Positions 25,944 to 34,144 of a stretch of DNA of 64,000 nt are shown in pieces (the stretch's first letter is position 1; each line of letters opens with the position of its first letter). The DNA lies in NCBI RefSeq assembly GCF_041435355.1, contig NZ_CP108442.1, forward strand, positions 5,330,501 through 5,394,500, given 5' to 3'. The stretch is from Streptomyces sp. NBC_01276. GTDB taxonomy: Bacteria > Actinomycetota > Actinomycetes > Streptomycetales > Streptomycetaceae. The translations under genes were made by a program, and so were the position numbers. Below the pieces are notes generated by a model. That model searched no databases and was not told the origin of the DNA. It worked only from the letters and a program-made list of their open reading frames with translations.

Positions 25944-27014
25944 TCAGACGCGCACCAGGGCCGGCATCAGGCGCAGCGCGTTCTCCCGGTTCACGGCCCG
26001 GCGCAGCGCCGGGGTGAACGCCGGGTCGGCGGCCAGCGCGGGCACCGCGACGTCCGTGACCACGGAGGCCGGGCAGGCCGGCCAGTCGCTGCCGAAGAGG
26101 ATCCGGTCCGGGGACACCGTGGCCAGCAGGGTGCCCGCCGGGGACAGCGGGCCGGCGGTGTCGTAGTAGAAGCGGTGCAGGTGGTCCCGTACGGCGGCGG
26201 GTTCCACGGGCGGGTCGAAGGAGTGCGCGAAGGCCTCCAGCCGGGCCGCGATGTGCGGGAGGAAGCCGCCGCCGTGGGGCAGGATCACCGACAGGTTCGG
26301 GAAGCGGTCCAGCGTCCGGTTGCGGATCATGTTCGCGGCGGCGCGGGTGGTGTCGAGGAGGAAGTCGCACAGGAAGTTCGGCAGCCCCGGCACGGTCGCC
26401 GCGCCGGGCGGGGCGCCGGGCGGGCCGCCGGGCAGGTTGTGCGGGTGGGTGTCGACGACCGCCGACCGCTCGTCGAGTTCGGCGAAGATCCCGTCGTAGG
26501 AGGGGTCGCCGAGGTAGACGCCGCCGTGGTTGGCGGTCACGTTCACGCCGACCGCGCCCAGCTCGTCCAGGCCGTACCGCAGCGCCCACGAGGACACCTC
26601 GGGGTCCTCCAGGAACAGCGGGGTGTGGAAGACGAACCGCCCCGGATGTGCCTGGACCACCTCCACCGCCGCCCGCAGGGTGACCTTCGTCGCCTCGCGC
26701 AGTTGCGCGGAGCTCTCGTAGCGGGCGTACATCATCGGCTTGAGCACGGCGGTGGCGATTCCCGCCCGGTCCATCAGCCCCAGCGCGGTCTCCGCGTCCC
26801 AGCGCGCCCACGGGGCCATCGCCTTCGGGTTCACCAGCCCCCGCCGCTCGGCCCACTCGCGCCAGGCGGGCGCGCAGAAGTGGTGGTGGACGTCGATCAC
26901 GGCCCGGCTGCCGTCGTCCTCACCGCCCGCCGGGTCCGCCGCGTCCGGCCGTGCCGTTCCGCCGGCGGTGATACCGATCGCTCCGTATTCCGGCATGCGC
27001 GCATTCCCTTTCAT
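25944..27014 (-). CDS. Amidohydrolase_2 (ACMSD-like) protein
   Basis: A 356-residue metal-dependent TIM barrel. VIDVHHHFCAPAW near residue 40 gives the HxH metal motif, VVDTHPHNLPGG the strand-4/5 His, VILPHGGGFLPHIAARLEAF a further His, and ILFGSDWPACP the final Asp. These match ACMSD/LigY-type decarboxylases or hydrolases; many act on aromatic or meta-cleavage acids. A long Gly/Pro insert (GGPPGAPPGAA) follows the second motif. It is transcribed away from the P450 in a divergent arrangement and sits inside the steroid/acyl-CoA cluster, but a link to steroid breakdown is only inferred. Confidence 0.8.
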   Translation of the reverse strand: MKGNARMPEYGAIGITAGGTARPDAADPAGGEDDGSRAVIDVHHHFCAPAWREWAERRGLVNPKAMAPWARWDAETALGLMDRAGIATAVLKPMMYARYESSAQLREATKVTLRAAVEVVQAHPGRFVFHTPLFLEDPEVSSWALRYGLDELGAVGVNVTANHGGVYLGDPSYDGIFAELDERSAVVDTHPHNLPGGPPGAPPGAATVPGLPNFLCDFLLDTTRAAANMIRNRTLDRFPNLSVILPHGGGFLPHIAARLEAFAHSFDPPVEPAAVRDHLHRFYYDTAGPLSPAGTLLATVSPDRILFGSDWPACPASVVTDVAVPALAADPAFTPALRRAVNRENALRLMPALVRV

Positions 27015-27187
27015 CGGGCGCGAAAATGGGGATCACCGCACACCCTAGGGCGGGCTCCGGCCGCTTTCCGCCGGACATTCCCCGGAGGGAGCTTTAGGCT
27101 CCGAACGGGTCAACGCGGTTTCGTCCACGACGCGCCCGGGGAAAGGAGCCGACTGTCCGTTCCGGGAAAAGCGAAAGGTTTCTGCGC

Positions 27188-28504
27188 GTGACGACTGAAC
27201 CGACTGCGGCGGTGAACGACGGCCTCGCGCTGGGCGAAGCGGTGAAGGCGGCGACCCTGAGTACGCCGGAGTACCGGCAGTGCCCCCATCCGGTCTACAA
27301 GGTCCTGCGCGAACAGGCCCCCGTCGCCCGGCTCACCCCCCGCCACGGGGTGGACACCTACCTCATCACCCGCTACGAGGACGCCCACGCGGCCCTCGCC
27401 GATCCCCGCATCGGCAAGGACATGCACGAGGCCATCGACCTCTACCACGCGCTCTTCGGGGACGCCTGCGAGACGCTCGACGACAACCTCCTCTTCGCGG
27501 ACCCGCCCCGGCACACCCGGCTGCGCCACATCGCGAAGACCGCGTTCACGCCGCGCCACGTCAAGGACCTGCGCCCGCACATCGAGGAACTCGCGAACGA
27601 GCTCCTGGACCGGTGCCCGACGGACGAGCCCGTCGACCTCATGAAGGCCTTCGCGCTGCCGCTGCCCGTCATGGTCATCTGCGAACTGCTCGGCATCGTC
27701 GGGGTCGAGCGCACCGAGGTCCTGAAGTGGTTCTCGGTCGTGACGCGCTCCCGGTTCAGCAAGGACATGAAGGAAGACCTCGTAGAGGCCGAACACTGGC
27801 TGCGGGACTACTTCACCGAACACATCCGGTGCACCCGCGCGAATCCCACGGACGACTTCCTGACCGTCCTGGTGCAGACGCGGCACGAGGAAGAACCGCT
27901 GACCGACGACGAACTCGTCTCGATGATCTGGGTGCTGCTCTTCGCCGGGCACAAGACGACCACCCTGCAGATCGGCAATTCCGTCTTCAATCTGCTCACC
28001 CATCCCGAACAGCTGAGGGCGCTGCAGGAGAACCGCGAACTCCTGCCGCAGGCCATCGAAGAACTCCTCCGCTTCGAAGGCTCCGTGGAAACCTCCACCT
28101 TCCGGTACGCATTGGAGGACGTGGAAATCGGCGGAACGCTCATTCCGCAGGGCGCGATCGTGCAGATCGCCCTGACGGCCGCCAACCGCGACCCGGAGAA
28201 GTTCCCCGCGCCGGACACCCTGGACATCACCCGCGAACACCTCCAGCGCGAACACCTCGGCTTCGGCTTCGGCCCCCACTTCTGCCTGGGCGCCCCGCTG
28301 GCCCGGCTGGAGCTGGAGATCTGCCTCACCGCACTGCTCGACCGCTTCCCCGACATGGTCCTGGCGCTGCCGGACTCCGAGGCCGGGGACTGGCTCAAGG
28401 GGCCGTTCCCGGCCTTCCGGGGGCTGGAGAAGCTGCCCGTGGCGCTGGACCCCTCGCGGACGGTCGACGACTGGACCGCCCCGGCTCCCGGGCGGGGCGC
28501 CTGA
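27188..28504 (+). CDS. Cytochrome P450
   Basis: A 438-residue class I bacterial P450. The I-helix is WVLLFAGHKTTTLQ (oxygen-activating A-G-x-x-T), the K-helix motif is EELLRFEGS (ExxR), and the haem loop is FGFGPHFCLGAPLARLE with the thiolate Cys. The sequence around NLLFADPPRHTRLRHIAKTAFTP is the usual C-helix. It has no ferredoxin next to it, so electron transfer must come from elsewhere. The GTG start at 27188 has weak ribosome signals (GGAAAAGCGAAAGG). It is divergent from the amidohydrolase and followed by a strong hairpin. The neighbours suggest a lipid or steroid-type substrate, which is not proven. Confidence 0.88.
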   Translation: MTTEPTAAVNDGLALGEAVKAATLSTPEYRQCPHPVYKVLREQAPVARLTPRHGVDTYLITRYEDAHAALADPRIGKDMHEAIDLYHALFGDACETLDDNLLFADPPRHTRLRHIAKTAFTPRHVKDLRPHIEELANELLDRCPTDEPVDLMKAFALPLPVMVICELLGIVGVERTEVLKWFSVVTRSRFSKDMKEDLVEAEHWLRDYFTEHIRCTRANPTDDFLTVLVQTRHEEEPLTDDELVSMIWVLLFAGHKTTTLQIGNSVFNLLTHPEQLRALQENRELLPQAIEELLRFEGSVETSTFRYALEDVEIGGTLIPQGAIVQIALTAANRDPEKFPAPDTLDITREHLQREHLGFGFGPHFCLGAPLARLELEICLTALLDRFPDMVLALPDSEAGDWLKGPFPAFRGLEKLPVALDPSRTVDDWTAPAPGRGA

Positions 28505-28521
28505 CACCGGGGCCCCCGCCC

Positions 28522-28572
28522 CGTAGGGGAAGGCCCTCCGCCTCAGCCGCCGGCGGAGTGCCTTCCCCTACG
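28522..28572. terminator. Strong hairpin terminator
   Basis: A 13-bp perfect outer stem (28522-28534 with 28560-28572), extended by further CTCCGCC/GGCGGAG pairing, just after the P450 stop. Confidence 0.7.
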
Positions 28573-28607
28573 CGCGCCACGGCAGGCCGTGCGCCACGGT
28601 CCGCGCT

Positions 28608-28737
28608 GCGGACCCGGGCCACGGACCCGGGCCACGGACCCGGGCCACGGACCCGGGCCACGGACCCGGGCCACGGACCCGGGCCACGGACCCGGGCCAC
28701 GGACCCGGGCCACGGACCCGGGCCACGGACCCGGGCC
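28608..28737. repeat. 13-bp tandem repeat, about 10 units
   Basis: The unit ACGGACCCGGGCC repeats nine times without change from 28621 to 28737, after one near-perfect unit at 28608-28620. The block is bracketed by direct copies of CCACGGTCCGCGCT (28594-28607 and 28736-28749). Each unit holds a CCCGGG palindrome. It lies between the P450 terminator and the 3' end of a convergent small gene; no ORF is credible here. Confidence 0.93.
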
Positions 28738-28747
28738 ACGGTCCGCG

Positions 28748-29107
28748 CTACGGGCCCGCGAGGGACGGGTCCACCACCGTTTCGCCCGTGGCCGCGCGGC
28801 GCATGCACTCCGCCAGCTCCGCGACCGGCCCGTCCCGCAGGACCAGCCCCGCGGCGCCCGCCGCCAGGGCCGCCTCCCGCAGCCCGGGGTGCGCCGAGCC
28901 CGTGGCGACCAGGACCCGGCACTCCGGATCGTCCTCCAGCAGGGCCGTCACCGAGGCGAGGTCCTCCACCAGCGCCACCGCCGGCCGGGCCGTCGCGGAG
29001 GTGACCACCTCGATATCCGGCTGGAGGCCGAGATGGACCGCGAGGGCCGGGTCCGGCGGGTCGAGCAGGACGCGCAGGGAGCGGGCGGGCCGGTGCGTCA
29101 CGGGCAT
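28748..29107 (-). CDS. Receiver-like small protein, unknown function
   Basis: About 119 residues starting MPVTHRPARSLRVLLDPPDP (GTG at 29116 is an alternative). The pattern RVLLDPPDPALAVHLGL..DDPECRVLVATG..ALAAGAAGLVLRDGPVAELAECMRRAATGETVVDPSLA follows a two-component receiver or LuxR-regulator linker, but I see no phospho-acceptor Asp in the usual place and no DNA-binding domain. It could be a stand-alone signalling adaptor or a decayed response regulator. Its 3' end touches the 13-bp repeat block. Confidence 0.55.
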   Translation of the reverse strand: MPVTHRPARSLRVLLDPPDPALAVHLGLQPDIEVVTSATARPAVALVEDLASVTALLEDDPECRVLVATGSAHPGLREAALAAGAAGLVLRDGPVAELAECMRRAATGETVVDPSLAGP

Positions 29108-29176
29108 TTCGTCCACCGGCGCAGCGTAACGCCCCCCACCTGGGGCAGGCGGCAACACGCCACCCCGCCGCCCGAT

Positions 29177-29191
29177 CTGACGTGAAGTCAG
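29177..29191. promoter_or_regulatory. CTGAC-N5-GTCAG palindrome (copy 3)
   Basis: CTGACGTGAAGTCAG in the divergent region between the receiver-like gene and the MaoC operon, 50 bp before a KstR-type box. Confidence 0.55.
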
Positions 29192-29241
29192 GAGTCTTCC
29201 CAAGTGATCGGGCGTGCGTTATACATTCCTTCAACCGGCGC

Positions 29242-29255
29242 TAGAACGCGTTCTA
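29242..29255. promoter_or_regulatory. KstR-type operator (box 3)
   Basis: TAGAACGCGTTCTA is a perfect palindrome and fits TnnAACnnGTTnnA. It lies 118 bp upstream of the MaoC hydratase start, with no other gene between. Confidence 0.75.
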
Positions 29256-29373
29256 GAACGGTTCCGCGTACGACCTCGGTGCGGCTGACGGTGCGGACGG
29301 CCGCGCCGAGGTCTTCCAAGGCAGCGGTGCTCGCGCGAGATCGCGGCGCCCCGACCCAGGGAGCAGCATCCCC

Positions 29374-30228
29374 ATGCCGATCGATGCCGCCAAGGCCCTC
29401 GCCGCCGAACCCCGCCAGGGGGACATCGGCTGGGACCACAAGGACATCCAGCTCTACCACCTCGGCCTCGGTGCCGGGCTCCCGGCCACCGACCCCGACG
29501 AGCTGCGCTACACCCTGGAGTCCAAGCTCCACGTGCTGCCCAGCTTCGCGACCGTCGCCGGCGCCGGCATGGCCATGCTGGGCGGCCTCGCGGCCCCCGG
29601 CATCGACGTGAACCTCGCCGCCGTCCTGCACGGCGGGCACTCCATCGAGCTGCACCGCCCGATCCCCGTCAAGGGGCGGGCCACCTCCACCTCCAAGGTC
29701 GCCGCCGTCTACGACAAGGGCAAGGCGGCCGTGATCGTCCTGCGCTCCGAGGTCGCGGACGCCGACGGGCCGCTGTGGACCAGCGACGCGCAGCTCTTCG
29801 TCCGGGGAGAAGGCGGCTTCGGCGGCGAGCGCGGGCCCTCCGTCAGGGCCGGACAGCCCGAGCGGGCCCCCGACCGCACCGAGGAGCGCACCATCCGCGA
29901 GGAGCAGGCCCTGCTCTACCGGCTCTCCGGTGACTGGAACCCCCTGCACGCCGACCCGGAGTTCGCCAAGCTGGCCGGCTTCGACCGGCCGATCCTGCAC
30001 GGGCTCTGCTCGTACGGGATGGCCCTCAAGGCCGTCGTCGACACCGTCCTCGGCGGCGACGTCTCCCGGGTCCGCGCCTACCGCACGCGCTTCGCCGGGA
30101 TCGTCTTCCCCGGCGAGACGCTGCGCATCCGGATGTGGCAGGAGACCGGCCGGGTCCTGGTCTCGGTGACCGCCGTCGACCGGGACGACGCCCCGGTCCT
30201 CGCCGACACCGTCGTCGAACACGCGTAA
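29374..30228 (+). CDS. MaoC-like 2-enoyl-CoA hydratase (Hsd4B/hydratase-2 type)
   Basis: A 284-residue double-hotdog hydratase. The N-terminal half is the degenerate hotdog (LHVLPSFATVAGAGMAMLGG). The C-terminal half carries the hydratase-2 motif YRLSGDWNPLHADPEFAKLA followed by RPILHGLCSYG, with the catalytic Asp and His. It adds water to trans-2-enoyl-CoA in beta-oxidation; length and sequence resemble mycobacterial Hsd4B, a KstR-regulated hydratase. The ATG at 29374 was chosen. It is the first gene of a three-gene operon with an alcohol dehydrogenase and an SDR. A KstR box precedes it. Confidence 0.85.
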   Translation: MPIDAAKALAAEPRQGDIGWDHKDIQLYHLGLGAGLPATDPDELRYTLESKLHVLPSFATVAGAGMAMLGGLAAPGIDVNLAAVLHGGHSIELHRPIPVKGRATSTSKVAAVYDKGKAAVIVLRSEVADADGPLWTSDAQLFVRGEGGFGGERGPSVRAGQPERAPDRTEERTIREEQALLYRLSGDWNPLHADPEFAKLAGFDRPILHGLCSYGMALKAVVDTVLGGDVSRVRAYRTRFAGIVFPGETLRIRMWQETGRVLVSVTAVDRDDAPVLADTVVEHA

Positions 30229-30264
30229 GACCGTCCGACCTGCGACCACAGAAGGAGCCGCACC

Positions 30265-31341
30265 GTGCGCGCAGCACTGCAGAGCGAGATAGGCCAGGAC
30301 AAGCTGGAGGTCGTCGACGACATCGAGGCCGTGGGCCTGGGCCCCGGCAAGGTGAAGATCCGCATCAGGGCCACCGGCCTGTGCCACTCCGACCTCTCCG
30401 CGATGAGTGGCGTACTGCCGCAGCCGGCCCCCTTCGTCCCCGGCCACGAGGGCTCCGGGGTGATCGCCGACGTGGGTGACGGGGTCACCCACCTCAAGCA
30501 GGGCGACCGGGTCCTGGTCTGCTGGCTGCCGCCGTGCGGGCACTGCGCGGCCTGCAAGCGCGGGCAGGGCCACCTCTGCCTGGAGAGCCTCGTCAACGCG
30601 GGCACCCCCAACTTCCGGCGCGCGGGCGGGGACGTCTTCGGCTTCGCCGCCACCGGCACCTTCGCCGAGGAGCTCGTCGTCGACGCCAAGTGCGCCGTCC
30701 CGATCCCCGACGACGTGCCCTTCGACATCGCCGCCCTCATCGGCTGCGGCGTCACCACCGGGCTGGGCGCCGCCATCAACACCGCCAAGGTGGAGGCCGG
30801 TTCCTCGGTCGCCGTCATCGGCTGCGGAGGCGTCGGCATCTCCGTCATCCAGGGCGCCAAGCTGCAGGGCGCCGCGCAGATCGTCGCCGTCGACCCCGTC
30901 GCCTCCCGGCGCGAGGCGGCCCTGCGCTTCGGCGCGACGGAGGCCGTGGCCCCCGATGCCCTGGACGACGCCAAGAACCGGATCACCTCCGGGGAGGGCT
31001 TCGACTACGTCTTCGAGGTCGTCGGCAAGTCCGCCACCGCGCAGACCGCCTACAAGACGACCCGCCGCGGCGGCAGCGTCGTCATCGTCGGCGCCGGCGC
31101 CCTCGACGACACCTTCCAGGTCGACATGTTCTCGCTGTTCTTCGACGAGAAGAAGATCCTCCCGTCGATGTACGGGGGCGGGGACGTGCTCCGCTCCTAC
31201 GAGCGCACCATCGCCCTGTGGCGGGCCGGCCGGGTCGACCTGGAGAGCCTGATCACCCACCGGGTCCGGCTCGCCGAGATCAACGACGCCCTCGACCAGA
31301 TGCGCACCGGCGTCGCGCTGCGCACCTGCATCGAACTCTGA
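30265..31341 (+). CDS. Zinc-dependent alcohol dehydrogenase (MDR family)
   Basis: A 358-residue NAD(P)-dependent MDR dehydrogenase. Catalytic zinc ligands are in GLCHSDLS and GHEGSG. The structural zinc site is the four-Cys run CGHCAACKRGQGHLC. The Rossmann fold has IGCGGVGISVIQ. The enzyme would oxidise an alcohol to an aldehyde or ketone; the substrate is probably a side-chain alcohol of a CoA-linked intermediate, which is inference. The GTG start follows GAAGGAGCC. It lies 36 nt after the hydratase and 24 nt before the SDR in the same operon. Confidence 0.88.
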   Translation: MRAALQSEIGQDKLEVVDDIEAVGLGPGKVKIRIRATGLCHSDLSAMSGVLPQPAPFVPGHEGSGVIADVGDGVTHLKQGDRVLVCWLPPCGHCAACKRGQGHLCLESLVNAGTPNFRRAGGDVFGFAATGTFAEELVVDAKCAVPIPDDVPFDIAALIGCGVTTGLGAAINTAKVEAGSSVAVIGCGGVGISVIQGAKLQGAAQIVAVDPVASRREAALRFGATEAVAPDALDDAKNRITSGEGFDYVFEVVGKSATAQTAYKTTRRGGSVVIVGAGALDDTFQVDMFSLFFDEKKILPSMYGGGDVLRSYERTIALWRAGRVDLESLITHRVRLAEINDALDQMRTGVALRTCIEL

Positions 31342-31365
31342 CCCGCTCTGAGAGGAATCCGGTAG

Positions 31366-32307
31366 ATGTCACTGCCACTTGAGGGGCTCAGCGCCGTCGT
31401 CACCGGCGCCGGCCGCGGTCTCGGCCGGGCCGAGGCGATCGAACTGGCCCGCCTCGGCGCGAGCGTGGTCGTCAACGACTTCGGCCAGAGCGGCCGGGAC
31501 GGTTCGGGGGAGGCGTCCGCCGCCCCGGCCGAGGAGGTGGCCGCCGAGATCCGTGCGGCGGGCGGACGGGCGGTGGCGCACCTCGGTGACGTGGCCGACT
31601 TCGAGCAGGCCCGGGACCTGGTGGAACTGGCCGTCTCCCGGTTCGGCAGGCTGGACGTCCTCGTCAACAACGCGGGCATCCTGCGGGACCGGATGATCTT
31701 CTCCATGTCGGAGGAGGAGTGGGACTCGGTGATCCGGGTCCACCTCAAGGGTCACTTCAACACCACCCACTTCGCCGCCGCGCACTGGCGGGAACGCTCC
31801 AAGGCGGCGGGCGGCCCGGTCTACGGCCGGATCGTCAACACCTCCTCCGAGGCCTTCCTCGGCGGCTCGGCGGGCCAGCCCAACTACGCGGCCGCCAAGG
31901 GCGGCATCGTGGGCCTGACCACCTCGACCGCCCTGGCCCTGGCCAAGTACGGGGTGACGGCCAACGCCATCTGCCCGCGCGCCCGCACCCGGATGACCGA
32001 GGACGTCTTCGCGGGCTTCCAGGAGCCGGAGGAGGGCAAACTCGACGCCCTCGCCCCCGAGCACGTCGCCCCGCTGGTCGGCTACCTGGCCTCGCCGGCC
32101 TCGGCGAAGGCCAACGGGCAGCTGTTCGTCGTGCACGGCGGGATCGTGGTCGTGATGGAACGCCCCAGGGTGGCGGCCAAGTTCGACACCGCCAAGGAGT
32201 CCTTCTCCTACGAGGAGCTCGACGGGCTCCTCACCCCGCACTACGACTCCCGCCCGCCGAACGAGACCTTCGCGGCCGCCGAGGTCCTGGGCCTCAAGCA
32301 CGGCTAG
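31366..32307 (+). CDS. Short-chain dehydrogenase (Hsd4A/FabG-like)
   Basis: A 313-residue SDR. The NAD(P) motif is VVTGAGRGLGR, followed by LDVLVNNAGILRD, the Ser region IVNTSSEAFL, and YAAAKGG (catalytic Tyr and Lys). A long C-terminal extension of about 60 residues (FDTAKESFSYEELDGLL) is typical of the 17-beta-hydroxysteroid-dehydrogenase-4 group. It would oxidise a 3-hydroxyacyl-CoA to the ketone, the step after the MaoC hydratase. It completes the three-gene operon under the upstream KstR-type box. The last 4 nt overlap the convergent hypothetical gene. Confidence 0.87.
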   Translation: MSLPLEGLSAVVTGAGRGLGRAEAIELARLGASVVVNDFGQSGRDGSGEASAAPAEEVAAEIRAAGGRAVAHLGDVADFEQARDLVELAVSRFGRLDVLVNNAGILRDRMIFSMSEEEWDSVIRVHLKGHFNTTHFAAAHWRERSKAAGGPVYGRIVNTSSEAFLGGSAGQPNYAAAKGGIVGLTTSTALALAKYGVTANAICPRARTRMTEDVFAGFQEPEEGKLDALAPEHVAPLVGYLASPASAKANGQLFVVHGGIVVVMERPRVAAKFDTAKESFSYEELDGLLTPHYDSRPPNETFAAAEVLGLKHG

Positions 32308-32780
32308 ACGGCCGGGGCCGACGGGGGCGCTTCGTCCCCGTCGGTGAGGAAACACACCCGGCGCAGATCGGCGGGCGCCAGGGGGCCGAGACCGAGGAGG
32401 TCCGGGTCGTCCCGGACCTCCTCCCAGAACTGCGCCTCGGTCGGCGCGGTCCCCAGGACCATCCACGGCGCGCCGTACCCGGTGCGCGCCACCCACACCC
32501 CGAGCCGGCGGCGGCCGGAGCCGTACAGCTCCTCCCCGACGGGCGCCTCCTGCATCTCGGCGACCAGGCTCGGCGTGTGCCGGTGGGGGCATCCGGACCG
32601 CAGGTGCTCCCGCTCCCACCGGGCGGTGAGCCGCCGCGTCGCCGCGTCGGCCGCGGCGTCGGCGGCGTCCAGCGCCCCTTGGTCGGCGTTCGCGGCGGCG
32701 GGCCGGACCACGCGCACCAGCAGGTCCTGCCCGCAAGGCCGGTAGCTGAAGAGTCTGAAGACGTCGGTCTGGCTGCTCAC
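32304..32780 (-). CDS. Hypothetical protein
   Basis: A 158-residue soluble protein starting VSSQTDVFRLFSYRPCGQDLL. It has an acidic and Ala-rich middle and an aromatic stretch GYGAPWMVLGTAPTEAQFWEEV. The GTG at 32780 was chosen. I do not recognise the family; no membrane segment or metal motif is evident. It is convergent with the SDR and separated from the next gene by 32 bp, so cotranscription with it is possible. Confidence 0.6.
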   Translation of the reverse strand: MSSQTDVFRLFSYRPCGQDLLVRVVRPAAANADQGALDAADAAADAATRRLTARWEREHLRSGCPHRHTPSLVAEMQEAPVGEELYGSGRRRLGVWVARTGYGAPWMVLGTAPTEAQFWEEVRDDPDLLGLGPLAPADLRRVCFLTDGDEAPPSAPAV

Positions 32781-32812
32781 GCGGCCATTGTGCCCGTACG
32801 GCGCCCCCGGGC

Positions 32813-33892
32813 TCAGCCCAGAGGCGCCTGCTGGAGGGGGACCGGGCGCAGGGGCGGGGCCGGGGCGGGGTCCAGACGGACCGGTGGGGGCGGGGACGCG
32901 GGCTGGCTGAGGCCGACGATCCCGCAGGGGACCTCCGGGGTGGCGTACGGGAGGTGCAGCCGGCCCTGCGGGGTCCACAGGCCGGTGCCGAGCCAGCCCA
33001 CCGGGGCGCCGAGCCGGAAGACGCCGCGGTCGGCCGGCCGCCACAGCGCGAGCTCCGACCCTCCGATCCGCAGCGCGACCCCGCAGGTCTCCGGCATCAG
33101 GGCCTGGCCCGGCTGCACGGCGAAGGGGTGCGCGTCCGCGATGCGCAGGCACTCCGGGAAGCGGACCGGGCGGGCACTGCCCAGCACTCCCCAGCCGAGC
33201 CGGGGTTCGCCCGGGGCGTCGGAGCGGATCAGCAGAAGCCCGCTGTCGGGCGCCGCGAGCAGGAGCCGGTCGTCGCTGTCCTCGGCGATCTGGAGCAGCG
33301 GGCTGACCTCGCCGCCCCGCTCCAGGTCCACGGCGACGGCCTTGGTCCGGCCGTCCAGCTCGCGGTCCAGGGCCAGCAGGCGGCCGACCCGGTCCAGCCA
33401 CACCCCGCCGGAGCAGCGCCCCGGCAGGACGGCGGCCCGGCGCGGCCCGCCGGGGGCTCCGGCGACCTGCCAGACGGTGCTCCGCGCGGGCCCCACCGCC
33501 AGGGCGTAGGCCCCGTGTCCGTCGGGGGAGGGCGGCAGCAGGCGGACCCGTACGCCCTCCTCGGCGGGCACCGCGCCGAGCTGGAGCTCCCCCGTGCGCG
33601 GCCCGGTCGCGGCGCCCGACGGGTAGAGCAGCGCGAACGCGTGCCGGTCGGCGACACGACGGTGGATCAGCACCCGCCCGTCGGTCAGTGCCAGCACCTC
33701 GCTGTCGGCCTCCTCCGGCTGCGCGAGCGGCAACGGCACCGCGTACGGCTCGGGTCCCCCCAGCGTCCACCGCTCCGGGTAGCGCGCCTGCCCCTCCCCG
33801 GCCAGCCGCGCGGCATACGCCCCGTCGGCGGCGATCGTGAACGGGGCGGTCGTCGTGATCTCGATGGCGCAGACAGTCATCCGGGCCGTCAC
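32813..33892 (-). CDS. Hypothetical protein, beta-rich
   Basis: A 359-residue protein with many short beta-strand-like repeats (LALTDGRVLIHRRVADR, RLLALDRELDGRTKAVAVD, DDRLLLAAPDSGLLLIRSD), suggesting a beta-propeller. The C-terminal tail is Pro-rich. There is no signal peptide, so it should be cytoplasmic. An internal ATG 12 nt further in is an equally good start. The function is unknown. Confidence 0.6.
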   Translation of the reverse strand: MTARMTVCAIEITTTAPFTIAADGAYAARLAGEGQARYPERWTLGGPEPYAVPLPLAQPEEADSEVLALTDGRVLIHRRVADRHAFALLYPSGAATGPRTGELQLGAVPAEEGVRVRLLPPSPDGHGAYALAVGPARSTVWQVAGAPGGPRRAAVLPGRCSGGVWLDRVGRLLALDRELDGRTKAVAVDLERGGEVSPLLQIAEDSDDRLLLAAPDSGLLLIRSDAPGEPRLGWGVLGSARPVRFPECLRIADAHPFAVQPGQALMPETCGVALRIGGSELALWRPADRGVFRLGAPVGWLGTGLWTPQGRLHLPYATPEVPCGIVGLSQPASPPPPVRLDPAPAPPLRPVPLQQAPLG

Positions 33893-34144
33893 CTCCGGAT
33901 CAGGAAGCTAGTTTTCGAGGCTCCCGGGGTCGCGCACGACTCGGCGGGCTTCACACGTACGGGTGGCCGCGAGCCGATTCGCCGGTGGCGGGGGGTGTGG
34001 CTGTGCTGTTCCATATCGGGGCGTTTGGGGTCAGAGAGCGCCCGGCCCCGCCCGACGCCCCCGCGCACCGCCACCGCCCTCCCCCGTCCCGCAGCCCCCG
34101 CCGGGGGAGGAAGCCCGAAAAGATGGAGACGGTAACCTTGGCCT

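Noticed and set aside
28594..28749. CRISPR array
   Set aside because: Units are only 13 bp and directly adjacent without spacers, and no cas genes are near.
28395..29185. Open frames with GPRTRATDPGH repeats
   Set aside because: They are translations of the 13-bp tandem repeat in several frames, not a protein gene.
29245..29262. A second overlapping KstR box (TAGAACGGTTCC)
   Set aside because: The central spacing is too short to fit TnnAACnnGTTnnA.
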